A stretch of 64,000 bases of DNA from Rhodocyclaceae bacterium (GTDB lineage: Bacteria > Pseudomonadota > Gammaproteobacteria > Burkholderiales > Rhodocyclaceae), in assembly GCA_013791905.1 (NCBI GenBank), contig VMSX01000004.1:1-64000 (forward strand). The letters run 5' to 3'. Each line of letters starts with the position of its first letter. Position 1 is the stretch's first letter. Under the pieces are notes generated by a model. It was not told where the DNA came from and ran no database searches. It was given only the letters and a program-made list of their open reading frames with translations. Made by a program: the position numbers and the translations under genes. Shown one piece after another: positions 29,407 through 36,689 of the stretch.

Positions 29407-30333
29407 ATGGCCGAAGTTGGAAAAGGCCCGGCAGCTGATCCGGGTGTCGAGCAATTTCTCGCTGAACTGGCGCACCAGCGGCGTGCCAGCATCCATACTC
29501 TGACCGCCTACCGGCGCGATCTGTTGCTGCTGCAGGACGGCACCGGTAGCCGTCCCTTGGCGCAACTGCAATCCCACGAGCTGCGCCGGCAGGCGATGCG
29601 GCTGCATGGTCAGGGCTTGTCGGCACGCTCCTTGGCGCGCACGCTGTCGGCATGGCGCTCGTATTACCGCTGGCTGGCGCGGCGCGGTGTGCTGACCACT
29701 GATCCCTGCGCCGGTTTGCGTGCGCCGAAGCGTCCGCGGGCATTACCGAAGGTGCTCGGTATCGATCAGGCCGCCGCGTTGCTGGCCGCGCCCGGCGATG
29801 ATTGGTTGGCCGTGCGTGATCGCGCCATGTTTGAACTGTTCTATTCCTCGGGACTGCGTCTCGCCGAACTGGCTGCGCTGGACATGGTCGCAGGCCGCCA
29901 AGGGGCGGGTGGCCTCGATCTGTCTGGTGGCGAAGTGACGGTGACCGGCAAGCGGGCCAAGACGCGCACGGTACCGGTGGGCGCCAAGGCGGTTGAGACA
30001 CTGAATGCATGGCTGGAGCAACGGGTTGCCATTGCCGCGGAGAATGAAACGGCACTGTTTGTCAGCCGGCGCGGCACGCGCCTCTCCCCGCGCGCCATCG
30101 AACTGCGCCTCGCCCACTGGGCGAAGAAGAGCGGGCTGGGCCTGCACGTTCATCCGCACATGCTGCGCCATTCCTTTGCCAGCCATGTGCTGCAATCCTC
30201 CGGCGACCTGCGCGCTGTGCAGGAAATGCTCGGTCATGCGAGCATCAGCACTACGCAGATTTATACGCACTTGGACTTTCAACACCTGGCCAAGGTTTAC
30301 GACGCAGCACATCCCCGGGCAAAGAAAAAATGA
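29407..30333 (+). CDS. xerC: Tyrosine recombinase XerC
   Basis: A 308-residue site-specific recombinase that, with XerD, resolves chromosome dimers. It has an N-terminal SAM-like domain (FLAELAHQRRASIHTLTAYR) and a catalytic domain. Active-site residues are the Arg in SSGLRLAELAALD, H251 and R254 in HMLRHSFASH, H277 in LGHAS and the nucleophile Y286 in YTHLDF. Start ATG 29407 is chosen because the upstream open frame only translates repeat sequence. It overlaps rlmI by four bases. Confidence 0.95.
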   Translation: MAEVGKGPAADPGVEQFLAELAHQRRASIHTLTAYRRDLLLLQDGTGSRPLAQLQSHELRRQAMRLHGQGLSARSLARTLSAWRSYYRWLARRGVLTTDPCAGLRAPKRPRALPKVLGIDQAAALLAAPGDDWLAVRDRAMFELFYSSGLRLAELAALDMVAGRQGAGGLDLSGGEVTVTGKRAKTRTVPVGAKAVETLNAWLEQRVAIAAENETALFVSRRGTRLSPRAIELRLAHWAKKSGLGLHVHPHMLRHSFASHVLQSSGDLRAVQEMLGHASISTTQIYTHLDFQHLAKVYDAAHPRAKKK

Positions 30334-31541
30334 GCGCACAACTGATCCTCCATCCCGGCAAGGAACGTTCGCTTTTCAAGCGGCATCCGTGGCTGTTCGA
30401 TACCGCCGTGGCAAGACTCGACGGCCCCGCGCGACCGGGTGACACCGTGACGATTCATTCTGCCGACGGCCGTCCGCTGGCGAAGGCGGCATACAGTCCG
30501 CTGTCGAAGATTCGCGCGCGGGTCTGGAGCTTTGATATCGCAGAGACGATTGACCACGCCTTCTTCAAGCGCCGCGTGGCGGAAGCGGTGGCGCGCCGCG
30601 CCGCACTGCCGGAACTGGCCGGGCAAGGCGAACATGGGGGCCTGCGCCTGATCCATGCCGAATCGGACGGCCTGCCGGGCATCATCGCCGACCAGTATGG
30701 CGACACTGTGGTCGTGCAACTCACCAGCGCCGGTGCCGAAAAATGGCGTGCCGCCATCGTCGATGCCCTGGCGAAGGCGACGGGTTGTGCGCGAATTTAC
30801 GAACGCTCGGATTCAGAAGTGCGCGGCCTGGAAGGACTGGAGCCGACCACCGGGTGGTTGCTGGGCGAGGCGCCCGAGCGTGAGATCGTCATCGAAGAGC
30901 ATGGCGTGAAGTTGGCAGTCGATATCGTCGTCGGTCACAAGACCGGCTTCTATCTCGATCAGCGCGAAAATCGCCGTCTGCTGGCCGGATTGTCTGCTGG
31001 CAAACGCGTGCTCAACTGTTTCTGCTATACGGGTGGTTTCTCGCTGCAGGCCTTGGCCGGCGGCGCAGCGAGCGTACTGTCCATCGACAGTTCGCAACCG
31101 GCGCTGCAGCAGGCGGCGGCGAATCTGGCGCTGAACCCGCAATTGGCGGCTGAGCGTGCGCATGACGTGGAGTGGCGCTGCGCCAACGTCTTCGACGAAC
31201 TGCGCCGGTTGAAGGCTGCCGGCGAAACCTTCGACCTGATCGTGCTTGACCCACCCAAGTTCGCCCCCTCGGCGAGCCACGCCGAACGCGCCAGCCGTGC
31301 CTACAAGGACATCAACCTGCATGGTTTCAAGCTGCTGTCACCGGGCGGCCTGCTGATGACCTATTCCTGCTCCGGCGGCGTTGGTCTGGATCTCTTTCAA
31401 AAGATCGCCGCTGCTGCCGCATGCGATGCCGGTCGTACCGCGCGCATCGTCAAACGGCTGCAAGGCAGTGCCGACCACCCGGTCGATCTGGCCTTTCCCG
31501 AAGGCGAATATCTCAAGGGCTTGTTGCTGCAGGTGGCTTGA
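30330..31541 (+). CDS. rlmI: 23S rRNA (cytosine) methyltransferase RlmI-like
   Basis: A 403-residue class I methyltransferase. It has an N-terminal PUA domain (LHPGKERSLFKRHPWLF), the GFYLDQRENR motif, SAM-binding motif LNCFCYTGGFSLQALAGGA and catalytic LIVLDPPKFAPS. This is the RlmI/YccW pattern for m5C in 23S rRNA. It starts within the last codons of xerC (ATGA overlap) and is the last gene of the dapF-xerC group. Confidence 0.92.
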   Translation: MSAQLILHPGKERSLFKRHPWLFDTAVARLDGPARPGDTVTIHSADGRPLAKAAYSPLSKIRARVWSFDIAETIDHAFFKRRVAEAVARRAALPELAGQGEHGGLRLIHAESDGLPGIIADQYGDTVVVQLTSAGAEKWRAAIVDALAKATGCARIYERSDSEVRGLEGLEPTTGWLLGEAPEREIVIEEHGVKLAVDIVVGHKTGFYLDQRENRRLLAGLSAGKRVLNCFCYTGGFSLQALAGGAASVLSIDSSQPALQQAAANLALNPQLAAERAHDVEWRCANVFDELRRLKAAGETFDLIVLDPPKFAPSASHAERASRAYKDINLHGFKLLSPGGLLMTYSCSGGVGLDLFQKIAAAAACDAGRTARIVKRLQGSADHPVDLAFPEGEYLKGLLLQVA

Positions 31542-31651
31542 GCGGGGATTGCAGCGTTAGGCATGGCGCGGCGTCGAAAAATCTTACATTTGCCCGCTGC
31601 CAGATTTCCATCGTTAGTTATGTTTTACTAAAAACAGCCATTTACAAATTC

Positions 31652-31667
31652 TGGCCTGGTTATTGCA
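31652..31667 (+). promoter_or_regulatory. Candidate sigma-54 (-24/-12) promoter
   Basis: TGGCCTGGTTATTGCA matches the TGGCACG-N4-TTGCA consensus, with GG (31653-31654) and GC (31664-31665) at the required 12-base phase. Predicted start is near 31677. No obvious activator-binding palindrome was recognised upstream in 31542-31640. Confidence 0.6.
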
Positions 31668-31676
31668 TGGGATATT

Positions 31677-31845
31677 GCAAAATAACCGAGCCGACTTTCC
31701 AGACATGGTACTGATCGGTTTTGGTGTGGCTACCCTTGCAGGACGCTGTCCGGCAGGGTTTTACGAGGGCTGGCTGGTGCGCGAGCACTACGGCGCACCA
31801 TGCCTTACCCACAAGCCCCGGCAATATTGTGCCGGGGCTTGTTTT
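31677..31845 (+). ncRNA. Candidate structured small RNA, about 169 nt
   Basis: The stretch runs from the predicted sigma-54 start to a strong intrinsic terminator. In between it can form several hairpins. ACCGA/TCGGT spans 31685-31719. The second (31733-31758) pairs CCCT-GC-GGAC with GTCC-GC-AGGG. The third (31776-31799) pairs GGTGCGC with GCGCACC. A 60-codon open frame from 31696 exists but lacks a ribosome binding site and resembles nothing known. No known RNA family was recognised. Function is unassigned; the promoter-hairpins-terminator layout is the evidence. Confidence 0.55.
31813..31845 (+). terminator. Strong intrinsic terminator
   Basis: AAGCCCCGGC (31813-31822) pairs perfectly with GCCGGGGCTT (31831-31840) and GTTTT follows. 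It ends the candidate small RNA and could also stop rlmI read-through. Confidence 0.85.
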
Positions 31846-31873
31846 CCATGGCGCGTCCGGAAAGACTTGCTTG

Positions 31874-31910
31874 AAAAGTCGGCGTGACCTAAGGGAATCC
31901 CCGTGGGAGT
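31874..31910 (+). repeat. Interspersed element, half of a long form
   Basis: AAAAGTCGGCGTGACC, TAAGGGAATCCCCGTGGGA, after which the sequence diverges before the GGCGGGACGGC end. It lies directly downstream of the DUF3299 stop codon (convergent side). Confidence 0.65.
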
Positions 31911-31919
31911 TGTGCCCGC

Positions 31920-32450
31920 CTATTTTTTGGGCGCCGCCTCGTAAGGGGCAATGCGTTCCACCGTCAGGCGATACCCGGCGACACCCCAGGTGGTTTCGCC
32001 GCGCTGCACGGTGAGCGTGCCATGCACCCAGAGCGGTTCCATCATCTTCACTCCCGCCAGCGGACGTGAAGATTTGGCGTGGATGATCTGGTTGGCGGGC
32101 GGCGGCGGACTGTGGATGCAGGCGCCGTAGTAGGGTACCAGCAGGAACTCGGTGACCTTGCCGTCTTTCCGTTCCAAGGGCAGGGCATAGCCCGCAAGGC
32201 GGATCTTCCTGCCGTTCAGCGCCGGTTCGGCCGGCGCGTTGTCCCACATCGCCTTGAGCTTGTCGAGCGCTTCCATGGCGCGCGGGTCGGAATCCTGCAG
32301 GCTGCCCAGATTGAGATTCTTGAGGTCACGCGCAGGATCCCAGCCCTTCGGCACCAGCGCCTCCCACTTGATTTCGGGATAGGGCTCGGCAGCTTGTGCG
32401 GGTGAGATGGCCAGCAGCACGATCCATACAGCACTTGAGAGTATTTTCAT
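31920..32450 (-). CDS. DUF3299 periplasmic protein of the zinc locus
   Basis: A 176-residue exported protein with a signal peptide (about 1-20, ending AQA). The DUF3299 core follows: KIRLAGYALPLERKDGKVTE, then FLLVPYYGACIHSPPPPANQ, which carries the conserved Cys-Ile-His. Family members often accompany metal-transport ABC genes; exact role is unknown. ATG at 32450 is preferred; a GTG one codon upstream is possible. It is last in a leftward operon with an FtsX-type permease, its ATPase, ZrgA and a ZIP transporter. Confidence 0.85.
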   Translation of the reverse strand: MKILSSAVWIVLLAISPAQAAEPYPEIKWEALVPKGWDPARDLKNLNLGSLQDSDPRAMEALDKLKAMWDNAPAEPALNGRKIRLAGYALPLERKDGKVTEFLLVPYYGACIHSPPPPANQIIHAKSSRPLAGVKMMEPLWVHGTLTVQRGETTWGVAGYRLTVERIAPYEAAPKK

Positions 32451-32468
32451 CACGGTCCTTGGTGGAGG

Positions 32469-33728
32469 TCAGTTTCGGGGCGTCAATCCGTCGGCCAGTG
32501 ACATACGCCAGGCGCGCCAGCCGGGAACCAGGCTGGCGAGGAGACCGGTGGCAAGGATGGCGGCCAGCAGAGCCCATTCGCTGGCTGCGAACATGCGCCA
32601 TTGCAGAATGATGCCGAAATGCGCCTGCAGGAGCGGCGCGAAAAAGAAGCTACCCCCGGCCAGCAAGCCGCAGCCGAGCACCACGCCGAGCGTGGTGACC
32701 AGCAGTCCTTCGGCAGTCAGCATGAGGAACAGGTCACGGGGGCTGGCACCCAGCGCGCGCAGGATGGCCAGTTCGCGGCGGCGCTCGTTGAGGCTGGCGA
32801 GCAGGGTGGCCAGCAGGCCGGCCAGACCGACCACCACCACCAGCGCCGACATCGCCAAGAGCGTCTGCTCGATCATGCCCAGGGTCTGCCATAGCTCGTC
32901 CAGCGCCACGCCGGGCATCACGGCCATCAGCGGCTCGCCGCGATAGCTGTTGATGTGGCGTTGCAGGCGGAAAACCTCGGTGCGGTTTTTCAGGCCGATC
33001 AAGGCGGCGGTGATTTCCTTGGCGTGCAAGTCGAACTTGCGCACGTGCTCGGCGGGAATCGTCAGGCCGGGCAGTGGCGCGCCGCCGACCCAGTCGAGAT
33101 GCAGGGCGGTAATGGCTTCCAGGCTCACATGTACCGTGCGATCCACTGGCGTGCCGGTGGGGGCGAGCACGCCGACGACGGCGAAAAATTTGTCGGCGTG
33201 CTCCGGCCCCAGTGTTTCCATGCCGTGCGTCAGTGTGATGCGGTCGCCGACGCGGTAGCCGAGCTCAGCTGCGACGGCGCTGCCCAGCACCGTTTCAAAA
33301 ACCGTGGTGAACGGCTGGCCGCCAGCGAAGGCGAGCGGCCGCTGGTCGGCATAGCGGAAGCGTTCGAAGTAGTCGGCCGTAGTGCCCAGCACCGGAAAGC
33401 CGCGATGCGAATCGCCGAGCGACAGCGGCACGGCCCAGTCGACTGCCGGGTGCGTGGCGATGGCCGCGAAGCTCTCCCAGCGGATGTTGTGAGTGGCGCT
33501 GCCGGAGTGGAACACGGCATGGAGCATCAGTTGCACGCTGCCGCTGCGCGCGCCGACCACCAGATCGACGCCCGCTACCGCCTGCGTGAAGCTCTGTCGC
33601 GCATCATGGCGCACGCGCTCGACGGCAAGCAGCAGCGCACTGGCCAGCGCGATGGCGCACAGGGTGACGCCGAGTGTCAGCCGGCGCGCCCAGGCGCTTT
33701 TCACGGCGAGAATCAGCACCGCTTTCAT
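32469..33728 (-). CDS. ABC transporter permease, FtsX/MacB type (ZrgB-like)
   Basis: A 419-residue permease with one N-terminal membrane helix, a large periplasmic domain (about 40-270) and three C-terminal helices (the FtsX domain, LSALVVVVGLAGLLATLLAS... through LLAAILATGLLASLVPG). It overlaps the ATPase gene by four bases, and together they form a complete exporter-type ABC complex. Next to ZrgA and under a shared Zur site it probably corresponds to the zrgBC-type zinc system described in Vibrio. Confidence 0.85.
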   Translation of the reverse strand: MKAVLILAVKSAWARRLTLGVTLCAIALASALLLAVERVRHDARQSFTQAVAGVDLVVGARSGSVQLMLHAVFHSGSATHNIRWESFAAIATHPAVDWAVPLSLGDSHRGFPVLGTTADYFERFRYADQRPLAFAGGQPFTTVFETVLGSAVAAELGYRVGDRITLTHGMETLGPEHADKFFAVVGVLAPTGTPVDRTVHVSLEAITALHLDWVGGAPLPGLTIPAEHVRKFDLHAKEITAALIGLKNRTEVFRLQRHINSYRGEPLMAVMPGVALDELWQTLGMIEQTLLAMSALVVVVGLAGLLATLLASLNERRRELAILRALGASPRDLFLMLTAEGLLVTTLGVVLGCGLLAGGSFFFAPLLQAHFGIILQWRMFAASEWALLAAILATGLLASLVPGWRAWRMSLADGLTPRN

Positions 33729-34420
33729 GACGCGGGAACTCCAGCACGGTTGATGTCCGCGAGGGTGATCTTGCGGGCGAAATGCGCAGCCAGACGTTCA
33801 TCATGGCTGACGAACAGCAAGGCCGCGCCGGCGGCCGTGGCTTCGGTGAGCAGCAGGTCGACGAAGATCTGCTGGCGTGGGGCATCCAGCGCCGAGGTTG
33901 GCTCGTCGGCGATGAGGATTTCCGGTCGGCCGATCAGGGCGCGCGCCGCCGCCACGCGCTGTTGCTGGCCGACGGACAGTTCGGCGGCCGGTTTGTGCCA
34001 CGACTCGGCAGCGAGGTCGAGGTGGGTGAGCAGGCGCGCGGCGGTTTCCCGCGCGTTGCCGGCACGCGTCTTGCGCCGTGCCGAGAAAGTGCAGGGCAGC
34101 AGTACGTTGTCGATGGCCGACAGCCAGGGCAGCAGGTTGAACTGCTGAAACAGGAAACCGATGCTGTCGGCCCGCAAACGATCACGGGCATGGCCGGAGA
34201 GGCGCGTCAGGGGCTGACCGAGCAGGACGATCTCGCCGCGTTCAGGCAGGGCGACGCCGCCCAGCAGGCCGAGCAGCGTGCTTTTGCCGCTGCCGCTTGG
34301 GCCATGCAGGAAAACATGCTCGCCGGCGGCGATGTTCAGTTCGGGAATGTCGAGGCAGGGCGCGGGCTGCCGGGGCCAGCGAAACAGCAGGTCGCGAATC
34401 TGGATGGCGCCGTCGGCCAT
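33725..34420 (-). CDS. ABC transporter ATP-binding protein (MacB/LolD type, ZrgC-like)
   Basis: A 231-residue ATPase with Walker A GPSGSGKST, Q-loop FQQFNLLPWLS, signature LSVGQQQRVAAARAL, Walker B ILIADEPTSALD and the switch His in LLFVSHD. The motifs fit the MacB/LolD class rather than the ZnuC class. Start ATG 34420 gives a standard N-terminus; a longer frame reaches back into zrgA. It overlaps the FtsX permease gene and lies eight bases after zrgA. Confidence 0.92.
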   Translation of the reverse strand: MADGAIQIRDLLFRWPRQPAPCLDIPELNIAAGEHVFLHGPSGSGKSTLLGLLGGVALPERGEIVLLGQPLTRLSGHARDRLRADSIGFLFQQFNLLPWLSAIDNVLLPCTFSARRKTRAGNARETAARLLTHLDLAAESWHKPAAELSVGQQQRVAAARALIGRPEILIADEPTSALDAPRQQIFVDLLLTEATAAGAALLFVSHDERLAAHFARKITLADINRAGVPAS

Positions 34421-34428
34421 GCTGAGCG

Positions 34429-34935
34429 TTACCAGTTCAGGGTCGGCTGCTTCGGGGTGAGCCGGGCGGCACCCTGGCCGGCCGGGCCGGCACGCCGGGT
34501 TTCCAGCCGGTAGAGGCGTTTGAAGTGCTTGAACAGCGTGGTCTCGATACCCTTCAGCGCTGCCGGATTGGCGCACTGGAAGACATAGGTGGCTTCAACG
34601 TCGGCATGCTCGACACCCTGCGCCTTGCCGTCCAGAAAGGGTACCGTCACCGTGACGGTGCGCACCGTGCAATTTGCCGCTGACGTCGGAATGAATAGCG
34701 CTGGCGCATCGTTCAGTGTTCCCGCCACGGCTGCCAGTGCGGCTTTTTCCTTGTCTGTCTTCGGCGCCCGTTCGAAACCGACGGCGGCATCCAGCGGCAG
34801 TTCCAGCGTGATGCCGATCTGCCCCTTGTCGATCACGACATCAAGACTGCCGGTGCCATGTACGTGAGGTTTTGCAGCGTGGACCATGCCTGCGAATGCG
34901 GCGATCAGGGCGGCACTGAAAAAGCGGCTAGGCAT
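34429..34935 (-). CDS. zrgA: ZrgA-family (DUF2796) periplasmic zinc-uptake protein
   Basis: A 168-residue exported protein. After the signal peptide (about 1-20) it begins KPHVHGTGSLDVVIDKGQ and contains LPLDAAVGFERAPKTDKEKA, CTVRTVTVTV and the C-terminal EHADVEATYVFQC region, the DUF2796/ZrgA pattern. Many relatives have a His-rich loop in the middle; none is present here. ATG 34935 with GGAG upstream is chosen over a TTG seven codons earlier. It follows the ZIP gene in a Zur-linked leftward operon. Confidence 0.85.
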   Translation of the reverse strand: MPSRFFSAALIAAFAGMVHAAKPHVHGTGSLDVVIDKGQIGITLELPLDAAVGFERAPKTDKEKAALAAVAGTLNDAPALFIPTSAANCTVRTVTVTVPFLDGKAQGVEHADVEATYVFQCANPAALKGIETTLFKHFKRLYRLETRRAGPAGQGAARLTPKQPTLNW

Positions 34936-34962
34936 TGGCGTCTCCGGGGAAATCAATGGAAA

Positions 34963-35769
34963 TTAATGGACGTGGGCGCGGCCCAAAACCACCACGGCGA
35001 TGCCGGCAGCGAGCAGCACGCCGTGCCAGCCGACCGACTTGGTCTCGCGCTTCAGGCGTGGCATCAGGTCGGCGATGGCGATATAGAGAAAGCTCGATGC
35101 CGCGATGGTGATGATGATCGGCACCCAGTTCTGCGCGCGCTCCAGCGCCAGATAGCCGACGATGCCGCCGGCAATGGCTGTCAGGCTTGAAACCCCGTTC
35201 CAGAAGAGCGCACGTCGACGTGTCCAGCCCGCCGCGAGGAGGATGGCAAAATCGCCGGCCTCCTGCGGCACTTCGTGGGCGATGATGGCCAGCGTGGTGG
35301 CCCAGCCCAGCATTGGGTCGGCGAGGAAGGCGGCGGCGATCAGCAGGCCGTCGGTGAAATTGTGGAAGCCGTCGCCGATCAGGATCAGCAGGGTTTCGCC
35401 CTGCGGGTCATGCAGGTGATGATGGCTGTGCGTGTGGTCGTTGCAGTGCTGGTCGCCGCTGTGCGCATCCGTTTCGCCGGTACCGGCGTGCGTGTGTCTC
35501 CAGAGCGCAAACTTTTCCAGCGCAAAAAACCCGAGGATGCCGGCCAGCAGCAGCGGAAAGACCTCGTGCGGCGTCAGTCCGCTTTCCAGGGCTTCGGGGA
35601 GCAGATGCAGGGTGGCGGTGGCCAGCAGCAGGCCGGTGGAAAAGCTGACCGTCAGTCCCAGCCACTTCTTCGGCAGGCCGAACATCACCAGCGCGGCGGC
35701 GGCCACGCTGAGCAGGCCGCCGAGCAGGCAGGCGAGGATGATTTGCAGAAGGAGCGGAGCGGTCAGCAT
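34963..35769 (-). CDS. ZIP-family zinc/metal transporter
   Basis: A 268-residue polytopic metal permease. Helices IV and V carry the binding residues in GDGFHNFTDGLLIAA (H, N, D) and IIAHEVPQEAGDFAIL (H, E, E), the ZIP signature. A His-rich cytosolic loop (CNDHTHSHHHLHD) lies between helices III and IV. Start ATG 35769 is preferred to an upstream in-frame ATG at 35802 that would lie close to the Zur box. It is first gene of the leftward zinc operon. Confidence 0.92.
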   Translation of the reverse strand: MLTAPLLLQIILACLLGGLLSVAAAALVMFGLPKKWLGLTVSFSTGLLLATATLHLLPEALESGLTPHEVFPLLLAGILGFFALEKFALWRHTHAGTGETDAHSGDQHCNDHTHSHHHLHDPQGETLLILIGDGFHNFTDGLLIAAAFLADPMLGWATTLAIIAHEVPQEAGDFAILLAAGWTRRRALFWNGVSSLTAIAGGIVGYLALERAQNWVPIIITIAASSFLYIAIADLMPRLKRETKSVGWHGVLLAAGIAVVVLGRAHVH

Positions 35770-35813
35770 GGCGGGATCTTGTCGGGAACGGCATTGAAAC
35801 ACGGCGTCCCCGT

Positions 35814-35834
35814 AAATGCAACAGTGTTGCGTTT
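35814..35834. promoter_or_regulatory. Zur box, 21-bp palindrome between divergent zinc operons
   Basis: AAATGCAACA-G-TGTTGCGTTT is an inverted repeat with ten-base arms and one mismatch. It lies 44 bases from the ZIP start and 27 bases before the zur start, so one site could repress both directions and zur itself. The GCAACA-n-TGTTGC core differs from the enterobacterial GTTATAATATAAC core but has the spacing expected of Fur-family operators. Confidence 0.75.
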
Positions 35835-35861
35835 GCGGAGCTGCTGTGGTTTCATCCGGGC

Positions 35862-36335
35862 ATGGCTACGATGACCACTCCACTCCCTTCCCCCCCGGCA
35901 AATTCCTGCGACATGATCCGTGCCGCCGGGGTCAAGGTGACGCGGCAGCGGGTGCGCGTGCTCGACGCGCTGCTGGCGGCACGCCAGCCGCTGTGCCATG
36001 GCGAACTCGATGCCCAGCTTGGCGGCGATGGTGACGATAACGGCGCGGCGATCGATCGCGTGACGCTCTATCGAATCCTCGATTCGCTGGTGGGCTGCGG
36101 CCTGGCGCTGAAGGCGGTCGACCCGCGCGGCGTGTTCCGCTTTTCAGCTGCGGGGGCGCAACGCCAGCATGCTGGTCACGTGCATTTCCGTTGCACCGAC
36201 TGCGGCGGCGTGTTCTGCCTCGCGGCCGAACCGCCGCCGCCGCCCAAGCTGCCGCGTGGCTTCCAGCTCGGCGAGGTGGAATTCGACGTGCGCGGCACCT
36301 GTGCGCAGTGCACGCGCGCCGGAGTTGCGCCGTGA
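35862..36335 (+). CDS. zur: Zinc uptake regulator Zur (Fur family)
   Basis: A 157-residue Fur-family repressor. The N-terminal winged helix contains GVKVTRQRVRVLDALL and AIDRVTLYRILDSLVGCGL. The metal domain has HAGHVHFRCTDCGG and a final CAQC pair, the two CxxC motifs of the structural zinc site. Genomic setting, divergent from a ZIP transporter and upstream of znuAB, supports Zur over Fur. Its stop overlaps the next gene (GTGA). Confidence 0.93.
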   Translation: MATMTTPLPSPPANSCDMIRAAGVKVTRQRVRVLDALLAARQPLCHGELDAQLGGDGDDNGAAIDRVTLYRILDSLVGCGLALKAVDPRGVFRFSAAGAQRQHAGHVHFRCTDCGGVFCLAAEPPPPPKLPRGFQLGEVEFDVRGTCAQCTRAGVAP

Positions 36336-36631
36336 CGCGTTTCTGGCAGGCCGGATTGTTCGCGGCGACCCTGTTGTTTGCTCAGGCAATCCTCGTGGGA
36401 CACGGTATCGCCCATGCGCCAGGACATGCGCCGGACGGTGATGCGACGGCTGAGGTCTGCTATGAATGTCTGGCGTTGTCCGGCATCCAGGGGGCGCCGC
36501 CGCTGGCCGCGCCGCCGCCAGCCTGGGTGTCGGTGGCGCGCGTCGCCGCTGACTGCGCCGTCCCGCCAGCGCCGACTTTTGCGCGTCCCGCGCCTTTTCT
36601 GAGCCGCGCCCCGCCTTCTCTTCAAAGCTGA
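36332..36631 (+). CDS. Small DUF2946-like exported protein of the zinc locus
   Basis: A 99-residue protein from GTG 36332, coupled to zur. It has an N-terminal hydrophobic segment, a His-containing patch (GHGIAHAPGHAP), a CYEC pair and a Pro/Arg-rich tail ending FLSRAPPSLQS. This is reminiscent of DUF2946 proteins that sit beside metal receptors; the assignment is tentative. Residues reading CAVPPAPTF come from the short interspersed element (36557-36580). CxxC and His residues suggest metal handling, unproven. Confidence 0.6.
   Translation: MTRFWQAGLFAATLLFAQAILVGHGIAHAPGHAPDGDATAEVCYECLALSGIQGAPPLAAPPPAWVSVARVAADCAVPPAPTFARPAPFLSRAPPSLQS
36557..36580 (-). repeat. Interspersed element, short form, inside the DUF2946-like gene
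   Basis: GCCGTCCCGCCAG then CGCCGACTTTT, exact consensus, read as A-V-P-P-A-P-T-F. Confidence 0.85.
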
Positions 36632-36689
36632 CCTTCCCCGACGTGCGCGGCCGCGGCCGCGTTTCGCCTTGTTTGCTTTGGAGAAACCC

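Noticed and set aside
31660-31887. Open frames of 60-75 codons on both strands over the candidate small RNA
   Set aside because: No ribosome binding site, no recognisable domain, and the region is better explained by hairpins and a terminator.
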